A DNA stretch of 64,000 nt from Falsiroseomonas sp050563545 (GTDB lineage Bacteria > Pseudomonadota > Alphaproteobacteria > Acetobacterales > Acetobacteraceae): assembly GCF_050563545.1 (NCBI RefSeq), contig NZ_JBNXUM010000018.1, forward strand, positions 1-64,000, given 5' to 3'. Under the pieces are notes generated by a model. It was not told the origin of the DNA. It saw only the letters and a list, made by a program, of their open reading frames with translations, and searched no databases. This document shows, piece after piece, positions 43,155 through 51,696 of this stretch (position 1 is its first letter; every line of letters begins with the position of its first letter). The translations under genes were made by a program, and so were the position numbers.

Positions 43155-43628
43155 ATGTCGGGGGGTTCTGTCGAACGCGTCAGGGCGGCGCTGCTGGCGG
43201 CCGGCCATGCCGACACGGTCCAGGCCTTCCCCGAGGGCACCCGCAGCGCCGCCGAGGCCGCGGCCGCGGTGGGCTGCGAGGTCGCGCAGATCGCCAAGTC
43301 GATCGTGTTCCGCGGGGGCGAGCGGGTCGTGCTGGTCATCGCCTCCGGCGCGAACCGCGTGGACATCGCCAAGGTCGCAGCCGCGACGGGCCTGGTCATC
43401 AAGCGCGCCGACGGCAACTGGGTGCGCGACGTCACGGGCTTCGCGATCGGCGGCGTCGCGCCGCTCGGCCACCTCACGGCGCCGGTGGTGCTGGTGGACC
43501 AGGATCTCCTCGCCTACGACCGCGTCTGGGCGGCGGCGGGGTCGCCGATGCATGTCTTCGCCACCACCGCCGCCGACCTGCTGCGGCTGTCCGGCGGCAC
43601 CACGGCCGATGTGAAGGAGAGCGCCTGA
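43155..43628 (+). CDS. YbaK/EbsC-family aminoacyl-tRNA deacylase-like protein
   Basis: A protein of 157 aa made of one YbaK/ProRS-associated domain, with CEVAQIAKSIVFRGGERVVLVIASGANRVD (conserved Lys for tRNA 3'-end) and VRDVTGFAIGGVAPLGH. The family removes misacylated amino acids from tRNA-Pro/Cys. The ATG at 43155 is preceded by GGGGAGATAGGG; a TTG six codons earlier is less likely. Its stop overlaps the next start (TGATG). Confidence 0.9.
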   Translation: MSGGSVERVRAALLAAGHADTVQAFPEGTRSAAEAAAAVGCEVAQIAKSIVFRGGERVVLVIASGANRVDIAKVAAATGLVIKRADGNWVRDVTGFAIGGVAPLGHLTAPVVLVDQDLLAYDRVWAAAGSPMHVFATTAADLLRLSGGTTADVKESA

Positions 43629-44017
43629 TGCTGCTGGTGACCGCGCTCTATGCGAGCCTGCTCGGGCTCTACTTCGTCTGGCTCTCCGCGCGCGTGACCA
43701 GGGCGCGCCGGATCCACAAGGTCCCGCTCGGCACGCCGCACCGCCTGGTGGAGCGCGCGGCGCGCGCGCAGGGCAACTTCGCAGAGTATGTCCCGCTCGC
43801 GCTGATCCTGCTCGCCCTCGGCGAGATCAACGGCGTGCCGGACTGGGCACTGCACGTCTTCGGCACGCTGCTGGTGGCGGGGCGCGTGATCCACGCCACC
43901 GGCATCTCCAGCGAGCCCGAGGATTTCCGCCTGCGCGTCTTCGGCATCGCGCTGACCTTCACGGTCATCCTGTTCGCCTCGGCCGCGCTGCTCGGGTTCA
44001 CGCTCCGGGCGCTCTGA
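43628..44017 (+). CDS. MAPEG-family membrane protein
   Basis: A protein of 129 aa with four membrane helices. The MAPEG signature lies in the first half: RVTRARRIHKVPLG then RLVERAARAQGNFAEYVPLALILLAL, with the conserved E/R-x-x-R-A-x-x-N-x-x-E pattern for glutathione-related binding. The bacterial function is not established. It is translationally coupled to the YbaK-type gene. Confidence 0.88.
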   Translation: MLLVTALYASLLGLYFVWLSARVTRARRIHKVPLGTPHRLVERAARAQGNFAEYVPLALILLALGEINGVPDWALHVFGTLLVAGRVIHATGISSEPEDFRLRVFGIALTFTVILFASAALLGFTLRAL

Positions 44018-44096
44018 TCCCAGATTGCGGTCGCCTTCGACCGATGGTCGTTGCTAGCCTGCCGGTCCGGACGCTGTTCGAAGCGGGAGGAACGAC

Positions 44097-45080
44097 ATGG
44101 CACGGGATCTCGGACGGCGCGCGCTGATCACCGCGGCAGGCGGGGCGCTGGCGCTGCCGCGGGTGGCCGGGGCGCAGGGCGCCTGGCCCTCGCGCCCTGT
44201 CACCCTCGTCGTGGGCTTCCCGCCGGGCGGGCAGACCGACTTCGCCGCGCGCGTCCTCCAGCCCGGGCTGCAGGCGGCGCTCGGCCAGCCCGTGGTGATC
44301 GACAACCGCGGCGGCGCCGGCGGCAACCTCGGCACCGATGCGGTGCTGCGCGCCCGGCCGGACGGCTACACGCTGCTGGTCGGCAATTCAGCGCCGATGA
44401 CTATCAACCCGCACACCATGGGGCCGCTGCCCTTCGACCCGCTGCAGGCCACGGCGATCGGGATGATGCTGCAATCCTCGCTGATCCTCTGCGTCCATCC
44501 GTCCGTCCCCGCCCGCAACGTGCAGGAGTTCATCGCCTGGGCGCGGCCGCAGAACGGACGCGTGAACTACGGATCGTCCTCCGCCGGCAGCCTGACGCAT
44601 ACCGCGATGGAGCTGCTCCGCCTGCGCGCCGCGCCGCTGCCGGTCGAGCACGTGCCCTACCGCGGCTCCGGCCCCGCGCTGCAGGACTTCATCGCCAACC
44701 GCTTCAGCGCGATGTTCGACGCGGCAAGCGTGATGGCGCCCTTCATCCAGGCCGGCCAGCTGCGCGGCATCCTCGCCACCGGACCGACCCGCAGCCCCGC
44801 CTTCCCCGACATCCCGACGGCGACGGAAAGCGGCATCCCGGACTACAGCTTCAAGGCCTGGATCGGGCTCTATGGTCCGCCTGGCACGCCGCCCGAGATC
44901 GTCGCCCGGGCCAATGCCGCGCTGAACCAGGCGCTCGATCCCGCGACGCGGGAGCGCATCACCGGGCGCGGCGACGAGCCCGGCGGGGGGACCGCGGCGG
45001 AGCTCGCGGAGACCACCCGCAAGGACTTCGCGACCTGGGGCGAGGTGGTGCGCATCGCGAACATCAGGGCGGACACCTGA
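44097..45080 (+). CDS. TctC/Bug-family periplasmic substrate-binding protein
   Basis: A protein of 327 aa. The leader MARDLGRRALITAAGG ends RVAGAQG. Domain landmarks are RPVTLVVGFPPGGQTDFAAR, QPVVIDNRGGAGGNLGTDAV, VEHVPYRGSGPALQDF and a final TPPEIVARANAALNQAL. GGAGGAACGAC precedes the ATG. Like the other TctC genes here it lacks a TctAB permease. A transposase-like relic follows its stop directly. Confidence 0.93.
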   Translation: MARDLGRRALITAAGGALALPRVAGAQGAWPSRPVTLVVGFPPGGQTDFAARVLQPGLQAALGQPVVIDNRGGAGGNLGTDAVLRARPDGYTLLVGNSAPMTINPHTMGPLPFDPLQATAIGMMLQSSLILCVHPSVPARNVQEFIAWARPQNGRVNYGSSSAGSLTHTAMELLRLRAAPLPVEHVPYRGSGPALQDFIANRFSAMFDAASVMAPFIQAGQLRGILATGPTRSPAFPDIPTATESGIPDYSFKAWIGLYGPPGTPPEIVARANAALNQALDPATRERITGRGDEPGGGTAAELAETTRKDFATWGEVVRIANIRADT

Positions 45081-45081
45081 C

Positions 45082-45246
45082 TACAACGCCAAGCAGACCC
45101 GCGCCCGCGACCAATGGCACCTCCTCGGCCGCCGGGCGCGCAAGGTCCTCTCCCACACCATCGCCGTCCTCTGCTGTCAGAGCGTCGGCATCTCCCCGCT
45201 CGCCTTCGCCAAGCTCGTCCAAACCCGAAACCCGCACACCGGGTTA
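45082..45246 (+). pseudogene. C-terminal relic of a transposase
   Basis: In one frame this gap encodes about 55 residues: YNAKQTRARDQWHLLGRRAR, then KVLSHTIAVLCCQSVGI and SPLAFAKLV. I recall this pattern from the end of DDE-type (IS982- or IS5-like) transposases, with RARDQWHLLGRRARKVLSHT as the conserved part. There is no start, no catalytic DDE part and no terminal repeats, so it is an orphan fragment. The family assignment is from memory and needs a search. Confidence 0.45.
45229..45245. terminator. Hairpin between convergent tctC and D-aminopeptidase genes
   Basis: Arms AACCCG/CGGGTT around CACAC, ending three bases before the aminopeptidase stop. A small, stable stem suited to ending transcription from either side, but without an obvious U-tract. 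Confidence 0.35.
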
Positions 45247-45247
45247 G

Positions 45248-46789
45248 CTACGCCCTCTCGTAGCTCAGCCGCCGCGCCAGCCAGCAGCCGATCTCGATGG
45301 CGACTGCCTTCCCCTCCTCCCGCCGCACGGCCAGCGTCCAGTCACCGGGTGGCGCATAGTCCAGCGCGCGGGCGCAGGGCAGGGCCCAGAGATCATCGCC
45401 GACGGGCTCCAGCATCTCCATGCGCGACATCCCGAGGAAGCCAGCGAAGGCGCCGTAGAGCACGCCGCCGGCCGCCTCGATGTGGAGCTCCGCATCCAGC
45501 TCCGCGCAGCGCCAGCTTCCCGCGATGTCGGCCGCCGGCGTGCCCTCGGCGGGTATCAGCGTGGAGGCGACATTCTCCTCCGGGCGCTCCATCCGCAGCC
45601 CCGAGGCGTCGCGCAGGAGCCTCGTGCGGCCGTTGGTCGCGCTGCCGTCGGGCATCAGGTCGAGCGTCTCGGGCCGAGGCCCGAAGCGCAGGCGGAGCTG
45701 GCCCGGCGCGGCGAGGTCGAGGCACGCGGCAAGCCCCGTCTCCGGCTCCCGATAGGCGCCGAGCCAGTCCGGCGCCGGCAGCGACGCATCGGGCTTCGCG
45801 GTCTCGGCGTCCAGCACCGCGCCGAGCAGGTCGAGCGCCGCGCCGGATGCATCGGAGAGGTGGTTGAACAGCACCACGACGGAGATGCGTTCCGACGGCA
45901 CGTAGAGGCGATGGCTCCGCCACCCCCGGAGCCCGCCGCCATGGCCGAGTATCGCGCGGCCGAACGCCGTCCCGCGCCCGAGCCCCCAGCCATAGGCCGC
46001 CGCCGCACCGTCCGCGAAGGCGACGGGCGCGGCGAGGCGCGCGGGCAGCGACTCCGGATCGTCGCGCCCGGCGTCGATGAACTTCTCCCAGGCGACGAGG
46101 TCGTCGAGGCTCGCCGCCATCCCGGCATCGCCGGTCCAGATGATGTTGTTGACGGCAGGCCGGAAGCCGCTGGCCTGCGTGCCCTCGTAGCCCTCGGTGC
46201 CGTCCGGCATGGCACGGGTGTCGGGGGCCATGAAGGCGGTCTCGATGCCGGCAGGGTCCAAAACGTGCCGCCGCAGCAGCCGCGCGAGATCCTGTCCCGT
46301 GCGGTCCTGCAGCGCGTCCGACAGCAGCCGAAAATTCTGGTTCACGTAGGAGAAGCGCGTGCCCGGCGCGAAGTGCAGGGTGCGGGTGCCGGCGATGACG
46401 CGCGCCGCTTCCGCCTCTCCGAACGCGGCCTCGGCCGGGGAGCCGTGCAGCATCGCCACCGCCCAGTAGTCGCGCAGGCCGGACTGGTTGTGGCAGAGCA
46501 GGCGCGCCGTCGGCACGAGCTCGAGTTCCGGCAGCCGCGCCCCGATTGCGCGGTCGAGCCTGGCGGGATTGCCGCAGGCCGCGAGCACCGTGGCGCAGGT
46601 GAACTGCTTGGTGATGGAGCAGATCCGGAACAGCGTGCGCGGCGTGAAGGCGATGCGGCGCTCGGCGTTGGCGTAGCCCCAGGCATGGCGCAGCAGCACC
46701 TCGCCGTCCTTCAGCACGGCGATGGCGCCACCGGGGCCGGGGTATCGGCGCGGCAGCGCGGCCGCGACCTGCTCGAGCGTCTGCGTCAT
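45248..46789 (-). CDS. dap: D-aminopeptidase (class C beta-lactamase-fold serine hydrolase)
   Basis: A protein of 513 aa that matches Ochrobactrum-type D-aminopeptidase in length and motifs: catalytic S58-x-x-K61 in CSITKQFTC, LCHNQSGLRDYWA, Y148-x-N150 in FSYVNQNF, GYEGTQASGF, WTGDAGMAASLDD and GHGGGLRGWR. Two small beta-barrel domains (about 330-510) follow the penicillin-recognising domain, as in DAP. It removes N-terminal D-amino acids from peptides. Located leftward just after the RraA-like gene but probably a separate unit. Confidence 0.88.
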   Translation of the reverse strand: MTQTLEQVAAALPRRYPGPGGAIAVLKDGEVLLRHAWGYANAERRIAFTPRTLFRICSITKQFTCATVLAACGNPARLDRAIGARLPELELVPTARLLCHNQSGLRDYWAVAMLHGSPAEAAFGEAEAARVIAGTRTLHFAPGTRFSYVNQNFRLLSDALQDRTGQDLARLLRRHVLDPAGIETAFMAPDTRAMPDGTEGYEGTQASGFRPAVNNIIWTGDAGMAASLDDLVAWEKFIDAGRDDPESLPARLAAPVAFADGAAAAYGWGLGRGTAFGRAILGHGGGLRGWRSHRLYVPSERISVVVLFNHLSDASGAALDLLGAVLDAETAKPDASLPAPDWLGAYREPETGLAACLDLAAPGQLRLRFGPRPETLDLMPDGSATNGRTRLLRDASGLRMERPEENVASTLIPAEGTPAADIAGSWRCAELDAELHIEAAGGVLYGAFAGFLGMSRMEMLEPVGDDLWALPCARALDYAPPGDWTLAVRREEGKAVAIEIGCWLARRLSYERA

Positions 46790-46854
46790 GGCGCGCAGCT
46801 TCGCGCGGCACGGCGCGGGGGGTCAAACCGGAGGCGCGCTCGGGTCGCGGCGGA

Positions 46855-47565
46855 TCACCGGCGCTCGCGCCGCCAGGCATCGAAGCGGGCAAGCGTGTCG
46901 GCATTCGGGGGATAGACGCCGACGATGGACCGCCCGGCCTCGATCTCGGTGATCAGGAAGGCCTCGCGCTCTTCCATCGCCGCACCCTCGGCGGCGACCT
47001 CGGCGGCGAGATGCGCGGGCACCACCACCACCGCCTCGGAATCGCCGAAGACGATGTCGCCGGGATAGACGGCGACGCCGCCGCAGGCGATCGGCACGTT
47101 CATGTCGGCGGCGTGGTGGCCCGTGTAGTTCGGCGGCGCGGCCGCGCCGCTGCAATAGACCGGCAGGTCGGCGCCGGCGATCGCGCCGGTGTCGCGCACG
47201 CCGCCATCCAGCACGATCCCGGCCAGGCCGCGATGGCGCAGCCGCCGCGCCAGGATCGAGCCGATACCGGCGATGTGCGGATCGCCCCGGCAATCCGCGA
47301 TGAAGACATGGCCCGCGGGCGCGAGCTCGATGGCCTGGCGCTGGATGTTCGCGGGATCGCCGCCGGAGCCATAGGCGTCCATGTCCTCGCGCGCGGGGAT
47401 GTAGCGCAGGGTGAAGGCCGGCCCCGCCATCGGCGGCAGGCCCGGGTTCACGGGCCGCACGCCGCGCAGGGCGGTGTTCCGCAGCCCGCGCTTCACCAGC
47501 AGCGTGGTCAGGGTGGCGGCGGAGCAGCGCGCGAAGTCCGCGCGCATCGCGTCGGTCATCGTCAT
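46855..47565 (-). CDS. RraA-family aldolase/demethylmenaquinone-methyltransferase-like protein
   Basis: A protein of 236 aa. The RraA/HMG-aldolase fold is seen in GPAFTLRYIPARED, HVFIADCRGDPHIAGIGSILARRLRHRGLAGIV, DGGVRDTGAI and VYPGDIVFGD; the R-D pair in VRDTG is the metal/substrate element of catalytic members. In this context (dehydratase and sugar-acid dehydrogenase upstream) a pyruvate-releasing aldolase is likely, not an RNase E inhibitor. The ATG at 47565 overlaps the SDR stop (ATGA). Confidence 0.88.
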   Translation of the reverse strand: MTMTDAMRADFARCSAATLTTLLVKRGLRNTALRGVRPVNPGLPPMAGPAFTLRYIPAREDMDAYGSGGDPANIQRQAIELAPAGHVFIADCRGDPHIAGIGSILARRLRHRGLAGIVLDGGVRDTGAIAGADLPVYCSGAAAPPNYTGHHAADMNVPIACGGVAVYPGDIVFGDSEAVVVVPAHLAAEVAAEGAAMEEREAFLITEIEAGRSIVGVYPPNADTLARFDAWRRERR

Positions 47566-48386
47566 GGTCCGGCGGTGTCCTCTCCGGTCCGGCTGTAGCC
47601 GCGTGATGCGAAGGCGCCGCCCTGGAAGCGCTCCGCGACCGGATCGCCGGAGCGCAGGCCCGCCACCGCGTCGCGCCACGCCTCGGCGCTGTCGCGCGGC
47701 GCCCAGCCGATCAGCGCGCGGTCGTCCCCGGCCCAGAAGCTTGCGGCGTTGTCGGAGGCCCCCCAGACCATCGCCCAGCCCGTGCGCGGGGCACGGATGG
47801 CGCAGGCGCAGAGGCGCGCCAGATCGCCGGGCGACAGCCAGGTCGCGAGCATGCGCGCATCGGCCGGCGCCGGCGTGCAGGAGCCGATGCGGATGTTGAC
47901 GCTTTCGACCCCGTGCTTGTCCCTGTAGAGCCGGCCCATCTGCTCGCCATAGACCTTCGACAGGCCATAGAGTCCGTCGGGCCGATAGGGCGATGCGGCG
48001 TCGAGCCGCTGGTCGGGCCGCGCCGGCCGGGCGTGGTAGCCCATGGCGTGGTTGGAGGAGGCGAACACCACGCGCGCGCCGGCCAGCCGCGCCGCCTCGT
48101 AGACATGGCGCACGCCCGCGAGGTTGGCGGCGGCGATCGCCTCGGGCGGCGCGTCGTCGTTCGGAATGCCGCCGAAATGCAGGATGGCGCGGCAGCCCCG
48201 TGCCATGCGCGCCAGCGCATCGGCATCGGCGAGGTCGGCCGGCTCGAACACCGCGCCCGGCGGCACCTCAGACGGAAACGGGCGCAGATCGGTCAGGCGC
48301 AGCGCGAAGTTCTCGTCGGCCAGCGCGGTCGCAAGCGCCGAGCCGAGCCGCCCCGATGCACCCGTGATCAGGACGGCCGCGCTCAC
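47562..48386 (-). CDS. NAD-dependent epimerase/dehydratase-family SDR, uronate-dehydrogenase-like
   Basis: A protein of 274 aa, extended SDR fold: LITGASGRLGSALATALA (NAD loop, about 6-23), LRPFPSEVPPGA, HFGGIPND, FASSNHAMGYH and the catalytic Y-x-x-x-K in YGLSKVYGEQMG. The pattern ILHFGGI...SSNHAMGY...RIGSC is that of uronate dehydrogenases, which oxidise uronic acids to lactones. The GTG at 48386 overlaps the dehydratase stop (GTGA). The neighbours support sugar-acid catabolism. Confidence 0.85.
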   Translation of the reverse strand: MSAAVLITGASGRLGSALATALADENFALRLTDLRPFPSEVPPGAVFEPADLADADALARMARGCRAILHFGGIPNDDAPPEAIAAANLAGVRHVYEAARLAGARVVFASSNHAMGYHARPARPDQRLDAASPYRPDGLYGLSKVYGEQMGRLYRDKHGVESVNIRIGSCTPAPADARMLATWLSPGDLARLCACAIRAPRTGWAMVWGASDNAASFWAGDDRALIGWAPRDSAEAWRDAVAGLRSGDPVAERFQGGAFASRGYSRTGEDTAGP

Positions 48387-49582
48387 GTCAGGCCCGTGCG
48401 GGGCGTGCGCGGCTGGGTATAGAGCGTGGCGCCCTCGGTCCCGGCGGGCCAGCCGCCGGACGGCAGCCCGACATTGCGGATGGACGGATTGCCGGCGACG
48501 AAGGCCTCGTCGATCGCGACGCCGAGGCCCGGTGCGGTCGGCAGCGTCACATGGCCGTCGCGCAACTCGGGGTGGCCGCCCTTGATGGTCTCGCCGCGCC
48601 CGGGCCAGTCCGGGTCCATGCGTTCCAGGATCAGCGCGTTCGGGATGGCGGCGAGCAGGTGGATCGCGGCGAATTCCGCGACCGGGCCGAGCGAGCCGGA
48701 ATGCGGCGCCACGGTCGCGAAGCGCGCCTCGGCCAGGGTCGCGATCTTGCGCAGGCCGGTCAGCCCGCCGGCGCGGCCGCTGTCCGGCTGGATCACGTCC
48801 ACCAGGTTCTCCAGCAGCAGCGGCGCGCAGCCGTGCAGGCCGCCATGCCGCTCGCCGCCCGCCAGCGGCGCCTTGGTCGCGCGGCGCAGCGCGCGGTAGC
48901 CCTCGATGTTCTCCGGCGCCACCGGCTCCTCGACGAAGAGCGGCCGCAGCTCGGCCAGCGCGTCGCAGATGACGATGGCGTCGGGCAGGCTGAGCCACGG
49001 CGGGCCATGCAGGTCGATCATCAGGTCGGCGTCGGGCCCGATCGCGTCGCGGATGGCGCGTGCCTTGGCCACGGGGTCGGCGACGCCGCCGGTCTTGATC
49101 GCGGTGTAGCCCTTGGCCAGGGCCGCCTTCGCCTGCTCCGGCGTGCTGGCATGGGTGTAGCAGCGGATGCGATCGCGCACCGCGCCGCCCAGCAGCTGCC
49201 ACACCGGCACGCCGAGCGCCTTGCCCTTGATGTCCCACAGCGCCATGTCCAGCGCGGCGATCGCGCCCTGGCCGACCGCGCCGCTCATGCCGTGACCCAT
49301 CATCGCGACGCTCATGCGCTGGGTCAGACGCTCGATCGCGAAGGCGTCCTGGCCGACCAGCACGGGGGCGATGTCGTTCACCGCCGTCTCGACCACGCGC
49401 GGCCAGCCGCTGCCCTCGCCGAGGCCGGTGATGCCGGCATCGGTCTCGACGGTGACGAACAGCCAGTTTCGCGTGCCTGACGTGATGGAGTTCTTCACGT
49501 CCGCCGCCCAGCCGGAAACGCCTAGCGGCCCGGCCTGCATGAGGTGCGTGCGGATCGCGGTGATGCGGGGATTGCTGGTCAT
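48383..49582 (-). CDS. Mandelate-racemase/enolase-superfamily dehydratase
   Basis: A protein of 399 aa. The N-terminal capping domain (GTRNWLFVTVETDAGITGLGEG) is followed by a TIM barrel with acid ligands in LMIDLHG, FVEEPVAPEN and GGERHGG, and DVIQPDSGRAGGLTG. The base on the second strand is AIKTGG (Lys), and HSG in VAPHSGSLGP is the His/Asp region. Close to galactonate/gluconate-dehydratase types; the exact sugar acid is not determinable. ATG 49582 overlaps the TctC stop (ATGA). Confidence 0.9.
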   Translation of the reverse strand: MTSNPRITAIRTHLMQAGPLGVSGWAADVKNSITSGTRNWLFVTVETDAGITGLGEGSGWPRVVETAVNDIAPVLVGQDAFAIERLTQRMSVAMMGHGMSGAVGQGAIAALDMALWDIKGKALGVPVWQLLGGAVRDRIRCYTHASTPEQAKAALAKGYTAIKTGGVADPVAKARAIRDAIGPDADLMIDLHGPPWLSLPDAIVICDALAELRPLFVEEPVAPENIEGYRALRRATKAPLAGGERHGGLHGCAPLLLENLVDVIQPDSGRAGGLTGLRKIATLAEARFATVAPHSGSLGPVAEFAAIHLLAAIPNALILERMDPDWPGRGETIKGGHPELRDGHVTLPTAPGLGVAIDEAFVAGNPSIRNVGLPSGGWPAGTEGATLYTQPRTPRTGLT

Positions 49583-50556
49583 TGCGCGGTGATTCCTGCG
49601 TCCCGAATGACGGTTGTCCATCGCGTGGTCTCGGCCGCGACGAAGTCGGTGAAGGCAGCCGGCGAGGCGCTGAGCCGCGGCTCGATCCCCGACCGCGCCA
49701 TGCCGTCCTGCAGGGCGGGCGTGCGCACCGCCTCCTGCACGGCGTCGAACCAGCGGGCCATGATCGCGGGCGGCGTCCCCGCGCGCAGCATCACGCCATG
49801 CCACGAACTGATGAAGACGTCCGGCCCGAATCCCGCCTCGGCGATCGCGGGGGTGTTCGGCGCGGCGGCGATGCGCTCGGCCTGCATCACCGCCAGGCCA
49901 CGGATGCGCGCGGCAGCGATGTTTCCGGGTATGGCGGCCTCGGCGACGGTGAAGGAGCAATCGACCTCGCCTGCCAGCAGGGACTGCATCGAGGGCGCGC
50001 CGCCGCGGAACGGCACATGCGTGAAGCGGAAGCCGGCGCGGCGGGAGAACAGCTCCGCCGCGAGGTGCGAGGAGGTGCCGACGCCGCCCGAGGCGAAGGT
50101 CAGCTCGCCGCCCCGGGCCCGCCCGGCCGCCACGACCGCGGCCGCATCATCCAGGCCGGAGCGGATGCTGGCGAGGAAGTAAACCGGCACATGCCCGGTC
50201 TGCGTGAGCATCGCGAGGTCGCGCGCGGGATCGTAGCCGAGCGGCATGAGCGCGGGGTTGGCCGCGAGGTGGATGGCGGCGAAGCCGATGGTGTGACCGT
50301 CCGCCGGGGCGCGCACCATCGCCTGCGTCGCCAGGTTGCCCGAGGCGCCGGTGCGGTTCTCCACCACCACGTTCTGGCCGAGGATCGGCACCAGTTCGCG
50401 CGCCAGGAGCCGGGCGACGTAGTCGATGACGCCGCCGGCGGGAAAGCCGACCTGGAAGGCGATGGTCCGGTCGGGACTCCAGCCCTGCTGGCCGAGCGCC
50501 GGCAGGGGCAGCGACGCGCCGGCGGCGAGCAGCGCGCGGCGCGCCAGGTCCGGCAT
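49579..50556 (-). CDS. TctC/Bug-family periplasmic substrate-binding protein
   Basis: A protein of 325 aa. The signal MPDLARRALLAAGASLPLPALGQQ precedes RTIAFQVGFPAGGVIDYVAR, QNVVVENRTGASGNLATQAM, THVPFRGGAPSMQSLL and HGVMLRAGTPPAIMARW. ATG at 50556 overlaps the stop of the 46-codon ORF by one base. Downstream is the dehydratase, overlapping by four bases. Presumably captures the sugar acid degraded by the operon (inference). Confidence 0.93.
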   Translation of the reverse strand: MPDLARRALLAAGASLPLPALGQQGWSPDRTIAFQVGFPAGGVIDYVARLLARELVPILGQNVVVENRTGASGNLATQAMVRAPADGHTIGFAAIHLAANPALMPLGYDPARDLAMLTQTGHVPVYFLASIRSGLDDAAAVVAAGRARGGELTFASGGVGTSSHLAAELFSRRAGFRFTHVPFRGGAPSMQSLLAGEVDCSFTVAEAAIPGNIAAARIRGLAVMQAERIAAAPNTPAIAEAGFGPDVFISSWHGVMLRAGTPPAIMARWFDAVQEAVRTPALQDGMARSGIEPRLSASPAAFTDFVAAETTRWTTVIRDAGITAQ

Positions 50557-50696
50557 CAGAAACAGCCTCCCTTGGCACCGGTCTCGGCGACGGAATCGCC
50601 GGCCTCGATCCAGGCGAAGCGCTCCGCCACCAGCCAGTCCAGCTTCATCGCGCCGACCTCGGCGCGCAACCTTGCGGCGGGGTCGCTCGCGGTCAT
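50556..50696 (-). CDS. 46-residue ORF between two tctC genes, unknown
   Basis: A short frame starting at ATG 50696, which overlaps the upstream TctC stop (ATGA), and ending at 50556, overlapping the next TctC start. The sequence opens MTASDPAARLRAEVGAMKLDW and has LVAERFAWIEAGD, soluble and mildly acidic, ending KGGCF. Both couplings argue for translation. I cannot match it to a family; it could be a small accessory subunit or a leftover N-terminus. Confidence 0.55.
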   Translation of the reverse strand: MTASDPAARLRAEVGAMKLDWLVAERFAWIEAGDSVAETGAKGGCF

Positions 50697-51676
50697 TGCG
50701 CGGTGATCCCGGCTTCGCGGATCAGCGACGTCCAGCGCCCGAGCTCCTCGAGGTAGAAGGCCTGGAAGGCAGCGGGGTCGGGGCTGGCCGTGGGCTCGAC
50801 GCCGAGGCCCGACATCCGCTGCACGAAGTCCGGCGCGCGCGTCGTCGCGACGGTCGCGGCGTGCAGGGCGGCGATCGCGCCGGGCGGCGTCCCGGCGCGG
50901 ACGCAGATGCCCTGCCACGACCGCATCATCGCAGCGGTCGGCAGGCCGAGCTCGCCGAAGGACGGCACGTCCGGCAGGCCGGGCGTGCGGGTCTGCTGCA
51001 TCACGCCGAGCATCCGCACGCGCCCCTCGGCGACGGCCGGCGCCTGGTAGGAGGCGACGAGGTCGAACATCATCTCGACATCGCCCGTCATCAGTGCCTG
51101 GAAGGCCGGCGCGCCGCCGCGGTACTGCACCGCCTCGAACCGGCCGCCCACCGCCCGGAACAGCAGCTCTCCCCCGAGATGGGAGGAGGTGCCGGTGCCG
51201 GCCGAGGCGATGCGGATGATGTCGTCGCCGGGCCGGCGGGAACGCTCGATCGCCTCCGCCATCGTCGTGATGCGCGATGCCGCGCTGGCCATCACCACCA
51301 CCGGCAGCGCCGTGAGCTGGCCGGCCATGGCGAGATCCGTCCGCGGGTTGTAGCCGAGATGCGCGATGAGCCCGGGATTGGTCACGAGCTGCAGCCCGGC
51401 GAGCGCCAGCGTGTACCCATCCGCCGGCGCCCCCACCACCGCCTGGGTGGCGAGATTGCCGGAGGCGCCGGAGCGGTTCTCCACGACGACGTTCTGCCCG
51501 AGCGCGCGGCCCATCTCGGCCGCGGCGAGGCGGGCCACCGCATCGGCGGTGCCGCCCGGCGCGAAGCCGACGACGAGCCGCAGCGGCCGCTCGAACCGGA
51601 AAGCGGGCTGGGCATGGACAAGGGTGGGCAATGCAAGGCCGGCGGCGATGAGGCCGCGCCGCGAAATCGCGGTCAT
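50693..51676 (-). CDS. TctC/Bug-family periplasmic substrate-binding protein
   Basis: A protein of 327 aa. Leader MTAISRRGLIAAGLALPTLVHAQ, with twin Arg. Landmarks are RPLRLVVGFAPGGTADAVAR, QNVVVENRSGASGNLATQAV, VQYRGGAPAFQALMTGDVEM and GICVRAGTPPGAIAAL. AAGGAGAAG precedes the ATG. It is the first catabolic gene after the GntR regulator (21 bases) and is similar to the second TctC of the same operon, suggesting duplication. Confidence 0.93.
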   Translation of the reverse strand: MTAISRRGLIAAGLALPTLVHAQPAFRFERPLRLVVGFAPGGTADAVARLAAAEMGRALGQNVVVENRSGASGNLATQAVVGAPADGYTLALAGLQLVTNPGLIAHLGYNPRTDLAMAGQLTALPVVVMASAASRITTMAEAIERSRRPGDDIIRIASAGTGTSSHLGGELLFRAVGGRFEAVQYRGGAPAFQALMTGDVEMMFDLVASYQAPAVAEGRVRMLGVMQQTRTPGLPDVPSFGELGLPTAAMMRSWQGICVRAGTPPGAIAALHAATVATTRAPDFVQRMSGLGVEPTASPDPAAFQAFYLEELGRWTSLIREAGITAQ

Positions 51677-51696
51677 TGGTGTCTTCTCCTTGGACG

